From Bacteroides sp. (GTDB lineage: Bacteria; Bacteroidota; Bacteroidia; Bacteroidales; Bacteroidaceae): 64,000 nucleotides of DNA. The notes beneath the pieces were generated by a model. It made no database searches and was not told the DNA's origin. It worked only from the letters and a program-made list of their open reading frames with translations. The translations under genes and the position numbers were made by a program. The DNA lies in assembly GCF_029057325.1 (NCBI RefSeq), contig NZ_JAICZW010000161.1, forward strand, positions 1 through 64,000, in the 5' to 3' direction. Positions 9,695 to 17,222 of this stretch are shown here, in pieces (within the stretch, counting starts at the first letter, position 1; each line of letters opens with the position of its first letter).

Positions 9695-10918
9695 TTACAG
9701 TCGGCTCTTGTATATCTTCGCCATCGCCTTTTGGTATTGGTTTTCCAATTGCAGCAGATTGTTCTGGCTTTGATAGACTACCGATACTTCCACAAAATAC
9801 TCAATCATACTGATTTGCCCTCCGGTGAGTGCCTGTTTCAGCAAGGCAAGGTCTTGTTGTTGCCGGAAGGTGCGCTTGTATTCCTCCATGGAGGTGTGCA
9901 GGCTGCGGGCTTCCTCATAGAGTTGCCATAAAGCGGAGCCGGTTTGCAGGGTGGCATTCTCCTTTTGGTATTCGAGGTTGACGGCTTGTGCTCTGGCTAT
10001 CTTGACCTTGTGTCGGTTTTCAAAAAGGGGGAAGGAGAAACCTACCACGACACCGTTCAACGGATGTCCCGATTCGGTATTGCGGCGATACCCCAGTTCC
10101 AGTTTGGGAAGCCAGCCTTGCTTGCTTGTTGAGATTTGCTTGCGGGCGGCGGAGCTTTCTCCTTGCAGGGATTGCAGAGCGGGGTCGGCTGTCAGCAGTT
10201 CGTCCATCAGCGGACGGAAGTCTTCGGGCAGGGGGACGGTGGGGTATTCGGTCAGTCCGAGTACCTCTGCGCCGGGCGTAGTGTCGGGCAGGGGGCGTCC
10301 GGGAGTGAGCGGTTGGTCACCGTTAAGGGCAATCAGTTCTTTCAGCTTGTTGTTTAGCGTGGTCCGGTTGAGGCGGGATTCAGTTCGCACGTTCAGCAGT
10401 TCCAAGTTGATTTTGTTCGTTTCCAAGATGTTGGCATCTCCGGTTTCCAGTCGTTTGGCATATAGGATGGAAAGTTCTTCCGCATTTTTCAGCCGTTCGT
10501 CTAAGAGTGCCTGCTGGCGTTGCAGCATGATGATGTCCAGGCAAGTCTCTTTGGCTTGCAGCAGTATCTGTTGGCGGAAGGCGGTGGCTTGCGCATCCAG
10601 GGCATTTGTCTTCAGCCGGTTGGTCTTCCTGCGGCTGGCATAGAGGGTGGGGAAGTCGAAGCTTTGGGCCACCACCAGTTCACCTACCGTTTCGCTGCTG
10701 TTTCGGGAGTCCCACAAGTGGGCGTATGACAGGGTGGGGTCGGGTAGGTTGTTGTCGGCTTTGTTTTCCAGTTTCTGCGAGGAGATGAGTTGTGCGTTGG
10801 CTTGCAGTTCTTTGTTGTTCGTTTCTATCTGGCGCAGTATGGCATCGATGCCGGAGGTTTGTGCGTCCGTCTTTGCGAAGGAGAAGAGGAAGGCACTGAG
10901 AATAAGAATCTTTTTCAT
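9695..10918 (-). CDS. TolC-family outer-membrane channel of a metal efflux system (407 aa)
   Basis: Outer-membrane exit duct for the RND pump encoded just upstream. A signal peptide (ILILSAFLFSFAKTDAQ) is followed by two tandem outer-membrane-efflux repeats rich in long amphipathic helices. These have Gln/Glu/Leu heptads (ETCLDIIMLQRQQALLDERLKNA split over the first coiled coil) and a second GQISMIEYFVEVSVVYQ helix near the C terminus. Length is typical of CusC-like proteins in Bacteroidetes, which are shorter than TolC. It is the last gene of a four-gene operon, 78 bp behind the pump gene. A palindromic repeat fills that gap (10936-10988) and may lower or buffer its expression. Confidence 0.88.
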   Translation of the reverse strand: MKKILILSAFLFSFAKTDAQTSGIDAILRQIETNNKELQANAQLISSQKLENKADNNLPDPTLSYAHLWDSRNSSETVGELVVAQSFDFPTLYASRRKTNRLKTNALDAQATAFRQQILLQAKETCLDIIMLQRQQALLDERLKNAEELSILYAKRLETGDANILETNKINLELLNVRTESRLNRTTLNNKLKELIALNGDQPLTPGRPLPDTTPGAEVLGLTEYPTVPLPEDFRPLMDELLTADPALQSLQGESSAARKQISTSKQGWLPKLELGYRRNTESGHPLNGVVVGFSFPLFENRHKVKIARAQAVNLEYQKENATLQTGSALWQLYEEARSLHTSMEEYKRTFRQQQDLALLKQALTGGQISMIEYFVEVSVVYQSQNNLLQLENQYQKAMAKIYKSRL

Positions 10919-10935
10919 ATTTTCCGTTTTCTTTT

Positions 10936-10988
10936 AGGCGCGGATTTCACGGAATTTTACCTTTTGTAAATCCGTGTAATCCGTGCCT
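10936..10988. repeat. Palindromic repeat, CACGGATT family, inside the efflux operon
   Basis: Inverted arms beginning AGGCGCGGATTTCACGGA and ending with the complementary TCCGTGTAATCCGTGCCT. As RNA it would form a hairpin between the pump and TolC-type genes. Same family as the copies at 47091, 50675, 53471, 56783, 58140 and 63773. Confidence 0.85.
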
Positions 10989-10996
10989 GATTTATA

Positions 10997-13900
10997 TCAT
11001 TGTTTTTTCTGAGCGCGAGCACTTGTCGTTTTCATCATCAGATAGACAATCGGAATGATGAAACCATTCAGGAAGGTGGAGGTCAGCAGACCGCCGAGAA
11101 TCACTTTCGCCATCGGACTTTGTATCTCGTTGCCCGAAAGGTTTCCGCCCAGTGCAAGCGGGATGAGTGCCAATGCACTGGATAGTGCCGTCATCAGGAT
11201 GGGGTTCAGGCGGTCCAGCGAACCGCGGACCACACTGTCATAGACGCTGTACCCCTCTGCTTGTTGCAGTTGGTTGTAGTGGCTGATGAGCAGCATGCCG
11301 TTGCGGGTGGCGATGCCGAACAGCGAGATGAAGCCGATGATGGCGGGGATGCTGATTTCTCCCGTCGTGGCGAGTAGGGCGAATACGCCGCCTATCAGGG
11401 CAAGCGGCAGGTTGATGAGGATGATGGCGCTCTCTTTCACGCTGCGGAACTCATGGTAGAGCAGCAGGAAGATGACTACGATGGAGAAGAACGAGGTCAG
11501 CGCCAACGTACGGCTTGCCGCCTGCTCGCTTTCAAACTGGCCGCCGTATTCCACGTGGTAGCCTTCGGGCAGCTTTATCTGTTCGTCCACCCGGGTCCGG
11601 ATGTCGTTCACCACGCTGCGCAGGTCGCGGTCGGCTACGTTGGCGGAAATGACGATTTTGCGTTTCACGTTCTCGCGGCTGATGGTGTTCGGACCCATTG
11701 CCGAACGGATGTCGGCTACGTAGTTCAGCGGAATCTTCTGGCCGTCGCCTGTGTCAATCATCAGGTCGCGGATTTTTTCCGCCTTGTTGCGTAGGTCGTC
11801 TCCGACGCGCACGGTCAGGTCGAAACTTTTGTTTTTCTCATAGACCAGAGAGACCGTCTCGCCTGCCAGACAGACATTGACGAACGCGGAAAATTCGGGC
11901 AGCGGGATGCCGTAGCGTGCCAGCATTTCCCGTTTCGGAACGATGACGAGTTGTGGGCGCTCTATCTGTTGCTCCACGTTCAAGTCGGCAATTCCGGGGA
12001 TGTCTTGGATGGTTTTCTTTATTTCGTTGCCAAGGGAGAACATGCGGTTCAGGTCATCGCCGAAGAGTTTGATGGCGATGTTGGCCCTCGTGCCGGAGAG
12101 CATGGCGTCGATGCGGTGGCTGATGGGCTGTCCGATTTCCACATTTGCTCCGATAAGTGTGCCCAGCTTCTGGCGCACTTCGGCTACGAGTTCGCTGCGC
12201 GAGCGTTCTTTCAGTTCAAAGGGGGCCTCGATTTCCGATACGTTCACGCCCAAGGCATGTTCGTCCAGTTCGGCACGTCCTGTTTTGCGTGCCACGGTCT
12301 GTATTTCGGGAATGGAGAGCAGCAGCTCTTCGGCCCGCTGCCCCATCCGGTCGCTCTCTTCCAGCGAGATACCCGGCAGGGAAGAGACGTTGATGGTAAA
12401 CGAGCCTTCGTTGAAGGGCGGCAGGAACGAGCGTCCCAAGGTGAAGAAGCAGGCAAGCGCTATCACGAACAGGCCGATGGTACCTGCCAGTACGCTCTTC
12501 TTGTGTGCCAGGACGACGGTCAGTGCCGCACCGTACCACTGCTTCATCCGGCGTGCCACGGCAGAGTCGCCGTTGCCCTCCTTACCGGATGTGGCCTTCG
12601 TATTAGTACTATTACGACACCCGTATTCGGTCGTGTACGCCTCCCGTAATCGTACTGTTACGACATCCGTAATAGTACTATTATGACACTCGTAATCGGT
12701 GTGGCTCTTTCCCCCCTCTTTCAGCAAGTAGGAGCAGAGCACCGGTGTCACGGTCAGCGCTACGAAAGTGGATGCCGCCAACGCCACAATGAACGCGATG
12801 CCCAGCGGCACCAGCATTCTGCCCTCCATACCGCTCAGGAAGAAGAGGGGGATGAAGCTGACGATGATAATCAGGGTGGAGTTGAGGATGGGCATACGCA
12901 CTTCTTTCGAGGCGTTGAATACCACGTCGAGTGTGGAGAGCCGCTCTTCTGCAGGCTTCATCCGGTTCTCGCGCAGCCGTTTATAGACGTTCTCTACATC
13001 GACGATGGCATCGTCCACCAGCGAACCGATGGCGATGGCCATACCGCCGAGGCTCATCGTGTTGATGGTGAAGCCCATCGCGTGCAGGGCAAGGACGGAG
13101 GCGATGAGTGATAGGGGCAGCGTGACCAGCGAGATGACCGTGGTGCGCACGTTGGCGAGGAACAGGAAGAGAACGATGACCACGAATATGCCTCCTTCCA
13201 GCAATGACTTCTGCACGTTGCCGATGGAACTTTCGATGAAGCGGCTTTGGCGGAAGATGTCAGTGGACACTTTTACGTCGGCAGGCAGGTTCTTCTGCAA
13301 GTCTTTCAGCGCAGCCTCCAGTTTGTCGGTCAGCTCCAGTGTACTGGTGGCGGGCTGCTTGGTGACGGTCAGCAGCACGGCCTGTTTGCCGCGTTCGGAG
13401 GCGGTGCCCAGTTTGGGAAGTTTGGCGCCTATCCGCACGTTGGCGATGTCTTCCAGCAGGATGGGGGACGAAGAGACCCCGTTGCTTCTCACCACGGCTT
13501 TCCCTATTTGCTCCGCCCGGTCGGTGGAGAGCAGGCCGCGCACGATGTATTCATTTCCATATTCATAGAGTACGCCGCCGTTGGCGTTCAGGTTCATATC
13601 GCGGGTGACGTTCATCACTTCGTCCAGGCTTACGCCATAGTGGCGCATCCGCTCCGGGTCCAGTTGAATCTGATACTCTTTGATGTCGCCGCCCAATACG
13701 GCAACCTGTGCCACGCCGCCTGTGGAGAGCAGCCGGGGACGGATGGTCCAGTCGGCAATGGTGCGCAGATCAAGCATCGAGGTGGAGTCTGCCGTCAGCC
13801 CGACAATCAGCATCTCACCCAGAATGGACGATTGCGGTCCCAGCGTCGGCTTTCCCGCATTGGCGGGTAACGATTCGCTGACCACCGCCAGCTTCTCGCT

Positions 13901-14230
13901 GACAATCTGGCGGGCAAGGTAGATTTCCGTATCCCAGTCGAATTCCACCCAGACTACCGAGAATCCGTTGGTGGAGGAAGAACGTACGCGGCGTACGCCC
14001 GTTGCACCGTTCACCGCCGCTTCTACGGGGAACGTGACCAGTTGTTCCACCTCCTCTGCCGCCATTCCGTTGGCTTCGGTCATAATGACTACCATCGGCG
14101 CGTTGAGGTCGGGAAACACATCCACTTCTGTGTGTATGGCGGTGTATGTACCGCCAATCAGCAACAACATCGATGCTACCAGCACCAGCATGCGGTTGTG
14201 AAGAGAAAAATGTATGATTTTATTAAGCAT
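10997..14230 (-). CDS. CusA/CzcA-type RND metal efflux permease (1077 aa)
   Basis: Inner-membrane proton-driven pump of the heavy-metal efflux (HME) class, expelling cations through the adaptor and TolC-like channel. It shows twofold RND symmetry: TM1 (MLVLVASMLLLIGGTYTA), a large periplasmic loop, then TM2-6 with the acidic GSLVDDAIVDVENVY motif in TM4. A cytoplasmic linker joins the halves, and the second half has GGVFALLATTGE and FGIATRNGMLLISHY. Length is normal for HME pumps (1030-1080). The linker after VTPVLCSYLLKEGG is odd: about 40 residues there are encoded by a 23-bp tandem repeat (12599-12696). Because 23 is not a multiple of three, each unit is read in another frame, and the peptide pattern YECHNST / YGCRNST recurs after 23 residues. 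Metal specificity (Cu/Ag versus Zn/Co/Cd) cannot be read; the His-rich partners suggest a soft or borderline metal. Confidence 0.92.
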   Translation of the reverse strand: MLNKIIHFSLHNRMLVLVASMLLLIGGTYTAIHTEVDVFPDLNAPMVVIMTEANGMAAEEVEQLVTFPVEAAVNGATGVRRVRSSSTNGFSVVWVEFDWDTEIYLARQIVSEKLAVVSESLPANAGKPTLGPQSSILGEMLIVGLTADSTSMLDLRTIADWTIRPRLLSTGGVAQVAVLGGDIKEYQIQLDPERMRHYGVSLDEVMNVTRDMNLNANGGVLYEYGNEYIVRGLLSTDRAEQIGKAVVRSNGVSSSPILLEDIANVRIGAKLPKLGTASERGKQAVLLTVTKQPATSTLELTDKLEAALKDLQKNLPADVKVSTDIFRQSRFIESSIGNVQKSLLEGGIFVVIVLFLFLANVRTTVISLVTLPLSLIASVLALHAMGFTINTMSLGGMAIAIGSLVDDAIVDVENVYKRLRENRMKPAEERLSTLDVVFNASKEVRMPILNSTLIIIVSFIPLFFLSGMEGRMLVPLGIAFIVALAASTFVALTVTPVLCSYLLKEGGKSHTDYECHNSTITDVVTVRLREAYTTEYGCRNSTNTKATSGKEGNGDSAVARRMKQWYGAALTVVLAHKKSVLAGTIGLFVIALACFFTLGRSFLPPFNEGSFTINVSSLPGISLEESDRMGQRAEELLLSIPEIQTVARKTGRAELDEHALGVNVSEIEAPFELKERSRSELVAEVRQKLGTLIGANVEIGQPISHRIDAMLSGTRANIAIKLFGDDLNRMFSLGNEIKKTIQDIPGIADLNVEQQIERPQLVIVPKREMLARYGIPLPEFSAFVNVCLAGETVSLVYEKNKSFDLTVRVGDDLRNKAEKIRDLMIDTGDGQKIPLNYVADIRSAMGPNTISRENVKRKIVISANVADRDLRSVVNDIRTRVDEQIKLPEGYHVEYGGQFESEQAASRTLALTSFFSIVVIFLLLYHEFRSVKESAIILINLPLALIGGVFALLATTGEISIPAIIGFISLFGIATRNGMLLISHYNQLQQAEGYSVYDSVVRGSLDRLNPILMTALSSALALIPLALGGNLSGNEIQSPMAKVILGGLLTSTFLNGFIIPIVYLMMKTTSARAQKKQ
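12599..12696 (-). repeat. 23-bp tandem repeat inside the RND pump coding sequence
   Basis: Read on the minus strand from 12696: four units of 23 bp (12696-12674, 12673-12651, 12650-12628, 12627-12605) plus a 6-bp partial. Units start ATTACG or AATACG and continue like GGTGTCGTAATAGTACT; the third is the most diverged. It lies in the cytoplasmic linker between the two halves of the transporter, and the frame stays open through it. Confidence 0.9.
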
Positions 14231-14333
14231 GGTTTGAAATGTGATAATGTGGTAGGTAATGTGGTAATGTGATTGTGAGCTTGTCCCTTTAGCATTTTAT
14301 CACTCAATCACTCTGCCACTCTACCACTTTAAA
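14231..14333. repeat. Degenerate palindrome between adaptor and pump genes
   Basis: This 103-bp gap contains repeated AATGTGGTA-like units on the left and TACCACTCT/ATCACTC-like units on the right. These form an imperfect inverted repeat with the tandem-unit architecture seen in the other palindromes of the window. Confidence 0.5.
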
Positions 14334-15611
14334 TTAATGTTCATGACTATGTGCCGGAATCGCATTCGTTGCCGAGGCAAGTTTCACCTGATAAGCTCCT
14401 CGGGTGACGATGCGGTCGCCCGCTTTCACACCGGAAAGGATTTGCACGCTCTCGCCATTGTCGGCACCGGGCGTGACGAGCTGCTTTTGGTAGCCTTCTT
14501 CATCCAATTGCAGATAGACGAAGAAGCTGCCTTGCTCTTCGGTCAGTGCGCTGTGCGGAAGGGAAATCACGTTCTCCATGGGGGAGGAGAGCAAGAACAC
14601 CTCTACAAACGAGCCAGGGATGATGTCGCCTTTGTTGTTGAACTCGAACGTCACCGGCACGTAATAGCCGTTGGCATCCGAAGCCTTTCCGTAAGAGAGC
14701 ATACGTCCGTCCAGCTCTTTCAGCGCATATACCTTATTATCATAGGGAGTGCGGAAGTTGGCGGAGCTGATGGTGCTCAGGTAGGCATAATACTTTTCGG
14801 ACACATCCGCACGCAAGAACAGTTTCCGGTTCTGAGTGATGCTGACCAGCGGCTGTCCTACTTCCACGTAGTCGCCCTCTTTCACCAGCAGGCTTTTCAC
14901 GTAGCCGCCGATGGGCGAAACCACTGCCTGTCCGTTTGCCGAATGGTTGCGGGCAACCGCCTCATAGCTGATGCGTGCATTTTCGTAGGCCTGTTCGGCT
15001 TGTGAAAACTCTTTTTCTGATACGATTTTGTTGCCCACTAACGCTTTCATGCGTTCGTATTCTTTCTTGGAGACTTCGTATGCGACGCGTGCTTTCTGCA
15101 CCGGGTCGCCTTCTGCCATATTTTTGGAGGAGAGCATGACCAGCGGCGTACCTTTGTTCACGCTCATGCCTTCGATTACCTTTCCTCTGAAGGAGACAAC
15201 GCCCGCTACCGTGGCTACGGCAACGCTCTCTTCTCCTTGGGCAGCCATCACTTGGCCGCTGACTTTGATAACCTGGTGGAAGGTGCCTGGCTCGATGACA
15301 CTGGTTTCTACGCCGGCAGCTTTTGCTTTAGCCGGTGGCAGGATGATTTCGTCGCTACCTTCGGCGTGCCGGTCATGTCCTTCGTGCTCATGGTCATGTC
15401 CTTCGTGCTCATGGTCATGTCCCTCGTGCTCATGGTCATGTCCATGTCCTTCATGGTCATGTCCATGTCCTTCATGCTCATGTTCATGTCCTTCATGCTC
15501 TTCGTGTACATGATTGTGTTCTTCGTGATTATGTCCTTCGTGTCCGGATTTACCGGTGCAGGAGCCTAATAGGAAGAGTCCCAAGACTCCCATGAAAATT
15601 GCTTTTTTCAT
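14334..15611 (-). CDS. Periplasmic adaptor (membrane fusion) lipoprotein of metal efflux system, His-rich N terminus (425 aa)
   Basis: Bridges the RND pump and the outer-membrane channel. The start gives a lipoprotein signal (FMGVLGLFLLGSC, Cys near residue 18). Residues about 22-86 form an extraordinary run of His, Glu, Asp and Gly (repeats such as HDHEHEG), likely a metal-collecting tail. Then follow the biotinyl-lipoyl-like half motifs (VKVSGQVMAAQGEES and GGYVKSLLVKEGDYVEVGQPL), an alpha-helical hairpin around KKEYERMKALVGNKIVSEKEF, a beta-barrel domain and the C-terminal membrane-proximal domain. Length without the His tail is typical for CusB-like adaptors. It is second in the operon, 95 bp after the His-rich small protein and 103 bp before the pump gene. 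Confidence 0.92.
   Translation of the reverse strand: MKKAIFMGVLGLFLLGSCTGKSGHEGHNHEEHNHVHEEHEGHEHEHEGHGHDHEGHGHDHEHEGHDHEHEGHDHEHEGHDRHAEGSDEIILPPAKAKAAGVETSVIEPGTFHQVIKVSGQVMAAQGEESVAVATVAGVVSFRGKVIEGMSVNKGTPLVMLSSKNMAEGDPVQKARVAYEVSKKEYERMKALVGNKIVSEKEFSQAEQAYENARISYEAVARNHSANGQAVVSPIGGYVKSLLVKEGDYVEVGQPLVSITQNRKLFLRADVSEKYYAYLSTISSANFRTPYDNKVYALKELDGRMLSYGKASDANGYYVPVTFEFNNKGDIIPGSFVEVFLLSSPMENVISLPHSALTEEQGSFFVYLQLDEEGYQKQLVTPGADNGESVQILSGVKAGDRIVTRGAYQVKLASATNAIPAHSHEH
15354..15548 (-). repeat. In-frame minisatellite encoding the His-rich tail
   Basis: On the plus strand CATGGTCATGTCCTTCGTGC-type units recur with 12-, 18- and 21-bp spacing, all multiples of three, encoding HDHEHEG-type repeats. 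Length changes here would keep the frame and alter only the number of metal-binding residues. Confidence 0.85.
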
Positions 15612-15706
15612 GCTGTTATGTTTATTTGGTTATACTTCGTAGAAAGAGTATGTATTGAAACACGGATTGCTTCCTATGGTTTCAACACAAGAATAGAATA
15701 ATAAAC

Positions 15707-16120
15707 TTAAACTAGTAACGAAGGGGGTGCACGAAGCCCCGTGGCACGTATGACAAACGTGTCGTGAAGCGTTTCCTGATAGATGCACTTCCGGCTCCTT
15801 GCGTCGGATTCGGACAAGGATGGAAAGTTAATGAGAGGTTCTATGAGCAGTGTTATCACCCGTGGAATGTCCGGATGCGACCCGGCATTATCTGACTGGG
15901 GGGCTTGTTGCACAAAATGGGTGGCTATGCACCCGGTAGTATTGCAGCAACTATGGTCGTCGGTAGGAGTATGATGGCTATGTTCACAGCAATCGGCAGT
16001 GATGTTTTTCTTCATACATATCATGCCGTCGGTGTGGTGATGGTGGGGAATGACAGGAACCATCAGTACCATCATACTGATGAAAAGTAGTATCCGGGCT
16101 ATGTGTCGTTTCCTTTTCAT
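15707..16120 (-). CDS. His/Cys-containing small membrane or secreted protein, DUF6769-like (137 aa)
   Basis: First gene of the efflux operon. The ATG at 16120 follows a GAGAGAGAAGGA purine-rich stretch and a strong promoter at 16145-16176. A longer in-frame ORF extends upstream but lacks support. A hydrophobic segment (IARILLFISMMVLMVPVI) is followed directly by PHHHHTDGMICMKK and by CCEHSHHTPTDDHSCC, a dense set of His and Cys ligands. The C-terminal half is ordinary. This looks like an exported metal-binding or metal-sensing accessory protein of the efflux system. The DUF6769 assignment is from memory and not certain. Confidence 0.75.
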   Translation of the reverse strand: MKRKRHIARILLFISMMVLMVPVIPHHHHTDGMICMKKNITADCCEHSHHTPTDDHSCCNTTGCIATHFVQQAPQSDNAGSHPDIPRVITLLIEPLINFPSLSESDARSRKCIYQETLHDTFVIRATGLRAPPSLLV

Positions 16121-16144
16121 TCCTTCTCTCTCTTTGGACGGATG

Positions 16145-16176
16145 CAAAGATAGAAGTTCGTGTTTTAATAACCAAA
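16145..16176 (-). promoter_or_regulatory. Promoter of the metal efflux operon
   Basis: Minus strand TTTG (16176-16173), 20-nt spacer, TATCTTTG (16152-16145): a close match to the Bacteroides consensus. It gives a leader of about 20-25 nt before the ATG at 16120. No operator is evident, and no metalloregulator gene lies in the neighbourhood. Confidence 0.75.
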
Positions 16177-16325
16177 CGCAGAAAGCTAAAAAACATTCGG
16201 ATGGCCGTGGATTGCAAACGGTTTGCATGATGAGTTTTGACATCTCTTTCTATTTTCTATAAACAGAACGGGAAGATGTGAAAAAAAAGCAGGCTTTTGT
16301 AATAGTCTGTTTTTCTGTGGTTTAT

Positions 16326-16450
16326 ATGCCTGTTCTCAGACACTTGTGTCTGTCGTCTCAAACACTTGTGTCTGTCATCTTGAACACAAGTGTCTGTCGT
16401 CTCAGAAGCAAGTGTCTGTCAACACGACTATAATTGGCTAGAACAGGCAT
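16326..16450. repeat. 22-bp tandem array enclosed by an 11-bp inverted repeat, upstream of the invertase
   Basis: ATGCCTGTTCT at 16326-16336 is matched perfectly by AGAACAGGCAT at 16440-16450. Between them are four 22-bp units starting at 16339, 16361, 16383 and 16405, of the form nACAC-TTGTGTCTGTCGTCTCA with internal ACACTTGTGT/ACACAAGTGT symmetry. No ORF is present. The position, 170-290 bp before an Mpi-like invertase gene, makes a recombination or regulatory site possible. Confidence 0.85.
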
Positions 16451-16553
16451 GTTGTATGCTCGTTCTTCCGGCATGCCGCTTTTTCTTGTCGGATGGGTGC
16501 CGGCTCGTCGTTGTCCGCTTGTCTGGCGTGCTTGCATGATCGGAAGCGGGGTC

Positions 16554-16583
16554 TTTGAGATATGCTTTCTCCCCTATATTTAC
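16554..16583 (+). promoter_or_regulatory. Possible promoter of the invertase gene
   Basis: TTTG at 16554-16557, 17-nt spacer, TATATTTA at 16575-16582. The spacing is short by two and the -7 imperfect. It would give a leader of about 30 nt. Confidence 0.4.
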
Positions 16584-16619
16584 AGAAAACATAATTTTTA
16601 ATCAAAAACAATAAAGACA

Positions 16620-17222
16620 ATGATTTATGGTTACATTCGCGTGAGTAGCGACAAACAGACAATAGAGAACCAACGCTTTGAGATTAGCAATTTCTGTGAG
16701 CGGGAGAAAATCAAGATTGATGGCTGGATAGAAGAGACCATCAGCGGAATGAAGTCATACGACAAACGGCAGTTGGGCCGCCTGCTTGACGAAGTGCGGA
16801 AAGATGACCTGATTATCTGTGCCGAGCTCTCCCGCCTCGGTCGGAATCTTTTTATGATTATGGAGATATTGAATATCTGCATGACCAAAGAATGCCGTGT
16901 CTGGACCGTTAAAGACAATTATCGCTTGGGCGATGATATCCAGAGCAAGGTCCTCGCCTTTGCCTTCGGCCTGTCTGCTGAGATAGAACGCAATCTGATT
17001 AGTCAAAGGACCAAAGAGGCATTGGCTCGCAGGAAGGCGGAAGGCTCTGCGTTGGGACGACCGAGAGGCAGAAAGAGTGCGGCCGACAAGTATAAGTTGT
17101 CGGGAAAAGAACCCTTGATAAGGGAGTTGCTGACAGGAAAAGCCTCAAAGTGCAAGATTGCCCGAATATGCGAGGTGGACCGCAACACCCTCTCGCGCTT
17201 CATAAAGGAGCGCCAGTTCTAA
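16620..17222 (+). CDS. mpi: Serine-family DNA invertase, Mpi-like (200 aa)
   Basis: Site-specific recombinase. The N-terminal catalytic domain has MIYGYIRVSSDKQTIENQ with the nucleophilic Ser at residue 9, the ELSRLGRN arginine motif near residue 75, and the LAFAFGLSAEIERNLISQRTKEAL helix region (about 118-141). A short C-terminal helix-turn-helix (SKCKIARICEVDRNTLSRFI) follows. Size and layout match small invertases and resolvases. Similarity to Mpi of B. fragilis, which inverts many capsule promoters genome-wide, is from memory. No capsule locus or obvious invertible promoter lies next to it, consistent with a global, trans-acting role. Its stop codon overlaps by 3 bp the stop of the convergent ABC-F gene. 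Confidence 0.88.
   Translation: MIYGYIRVSSDKQTIENQRFEISNFCEREKIKIDGWIEETISGMKSYDKRQLGRLLDEVRKDDLIICAELSRLGRNLFMIMEILNICMTKECRVWTVKDNYRLGDDIQSKVLAFAFGLSAEIERNLISQRTKEALARRKAEGSALGRPRGRKSAADKYKLSGKEPLIRELLTGKASKCKIARICEVDRNTLSRFIKERQF

Noticed and set aside
16339..16426. Possible CRISPR array (regular short repeats)
   Set aside because: Units follow directly on each other without spacers, and no cas genes are near; the same holds for 29665-29752.
16620..17222. Resolvase of a transposon or integrative element
   Set aside because: No transposase, terminal repeats or cargo genes flank it, and the protein is of the invertase size class.
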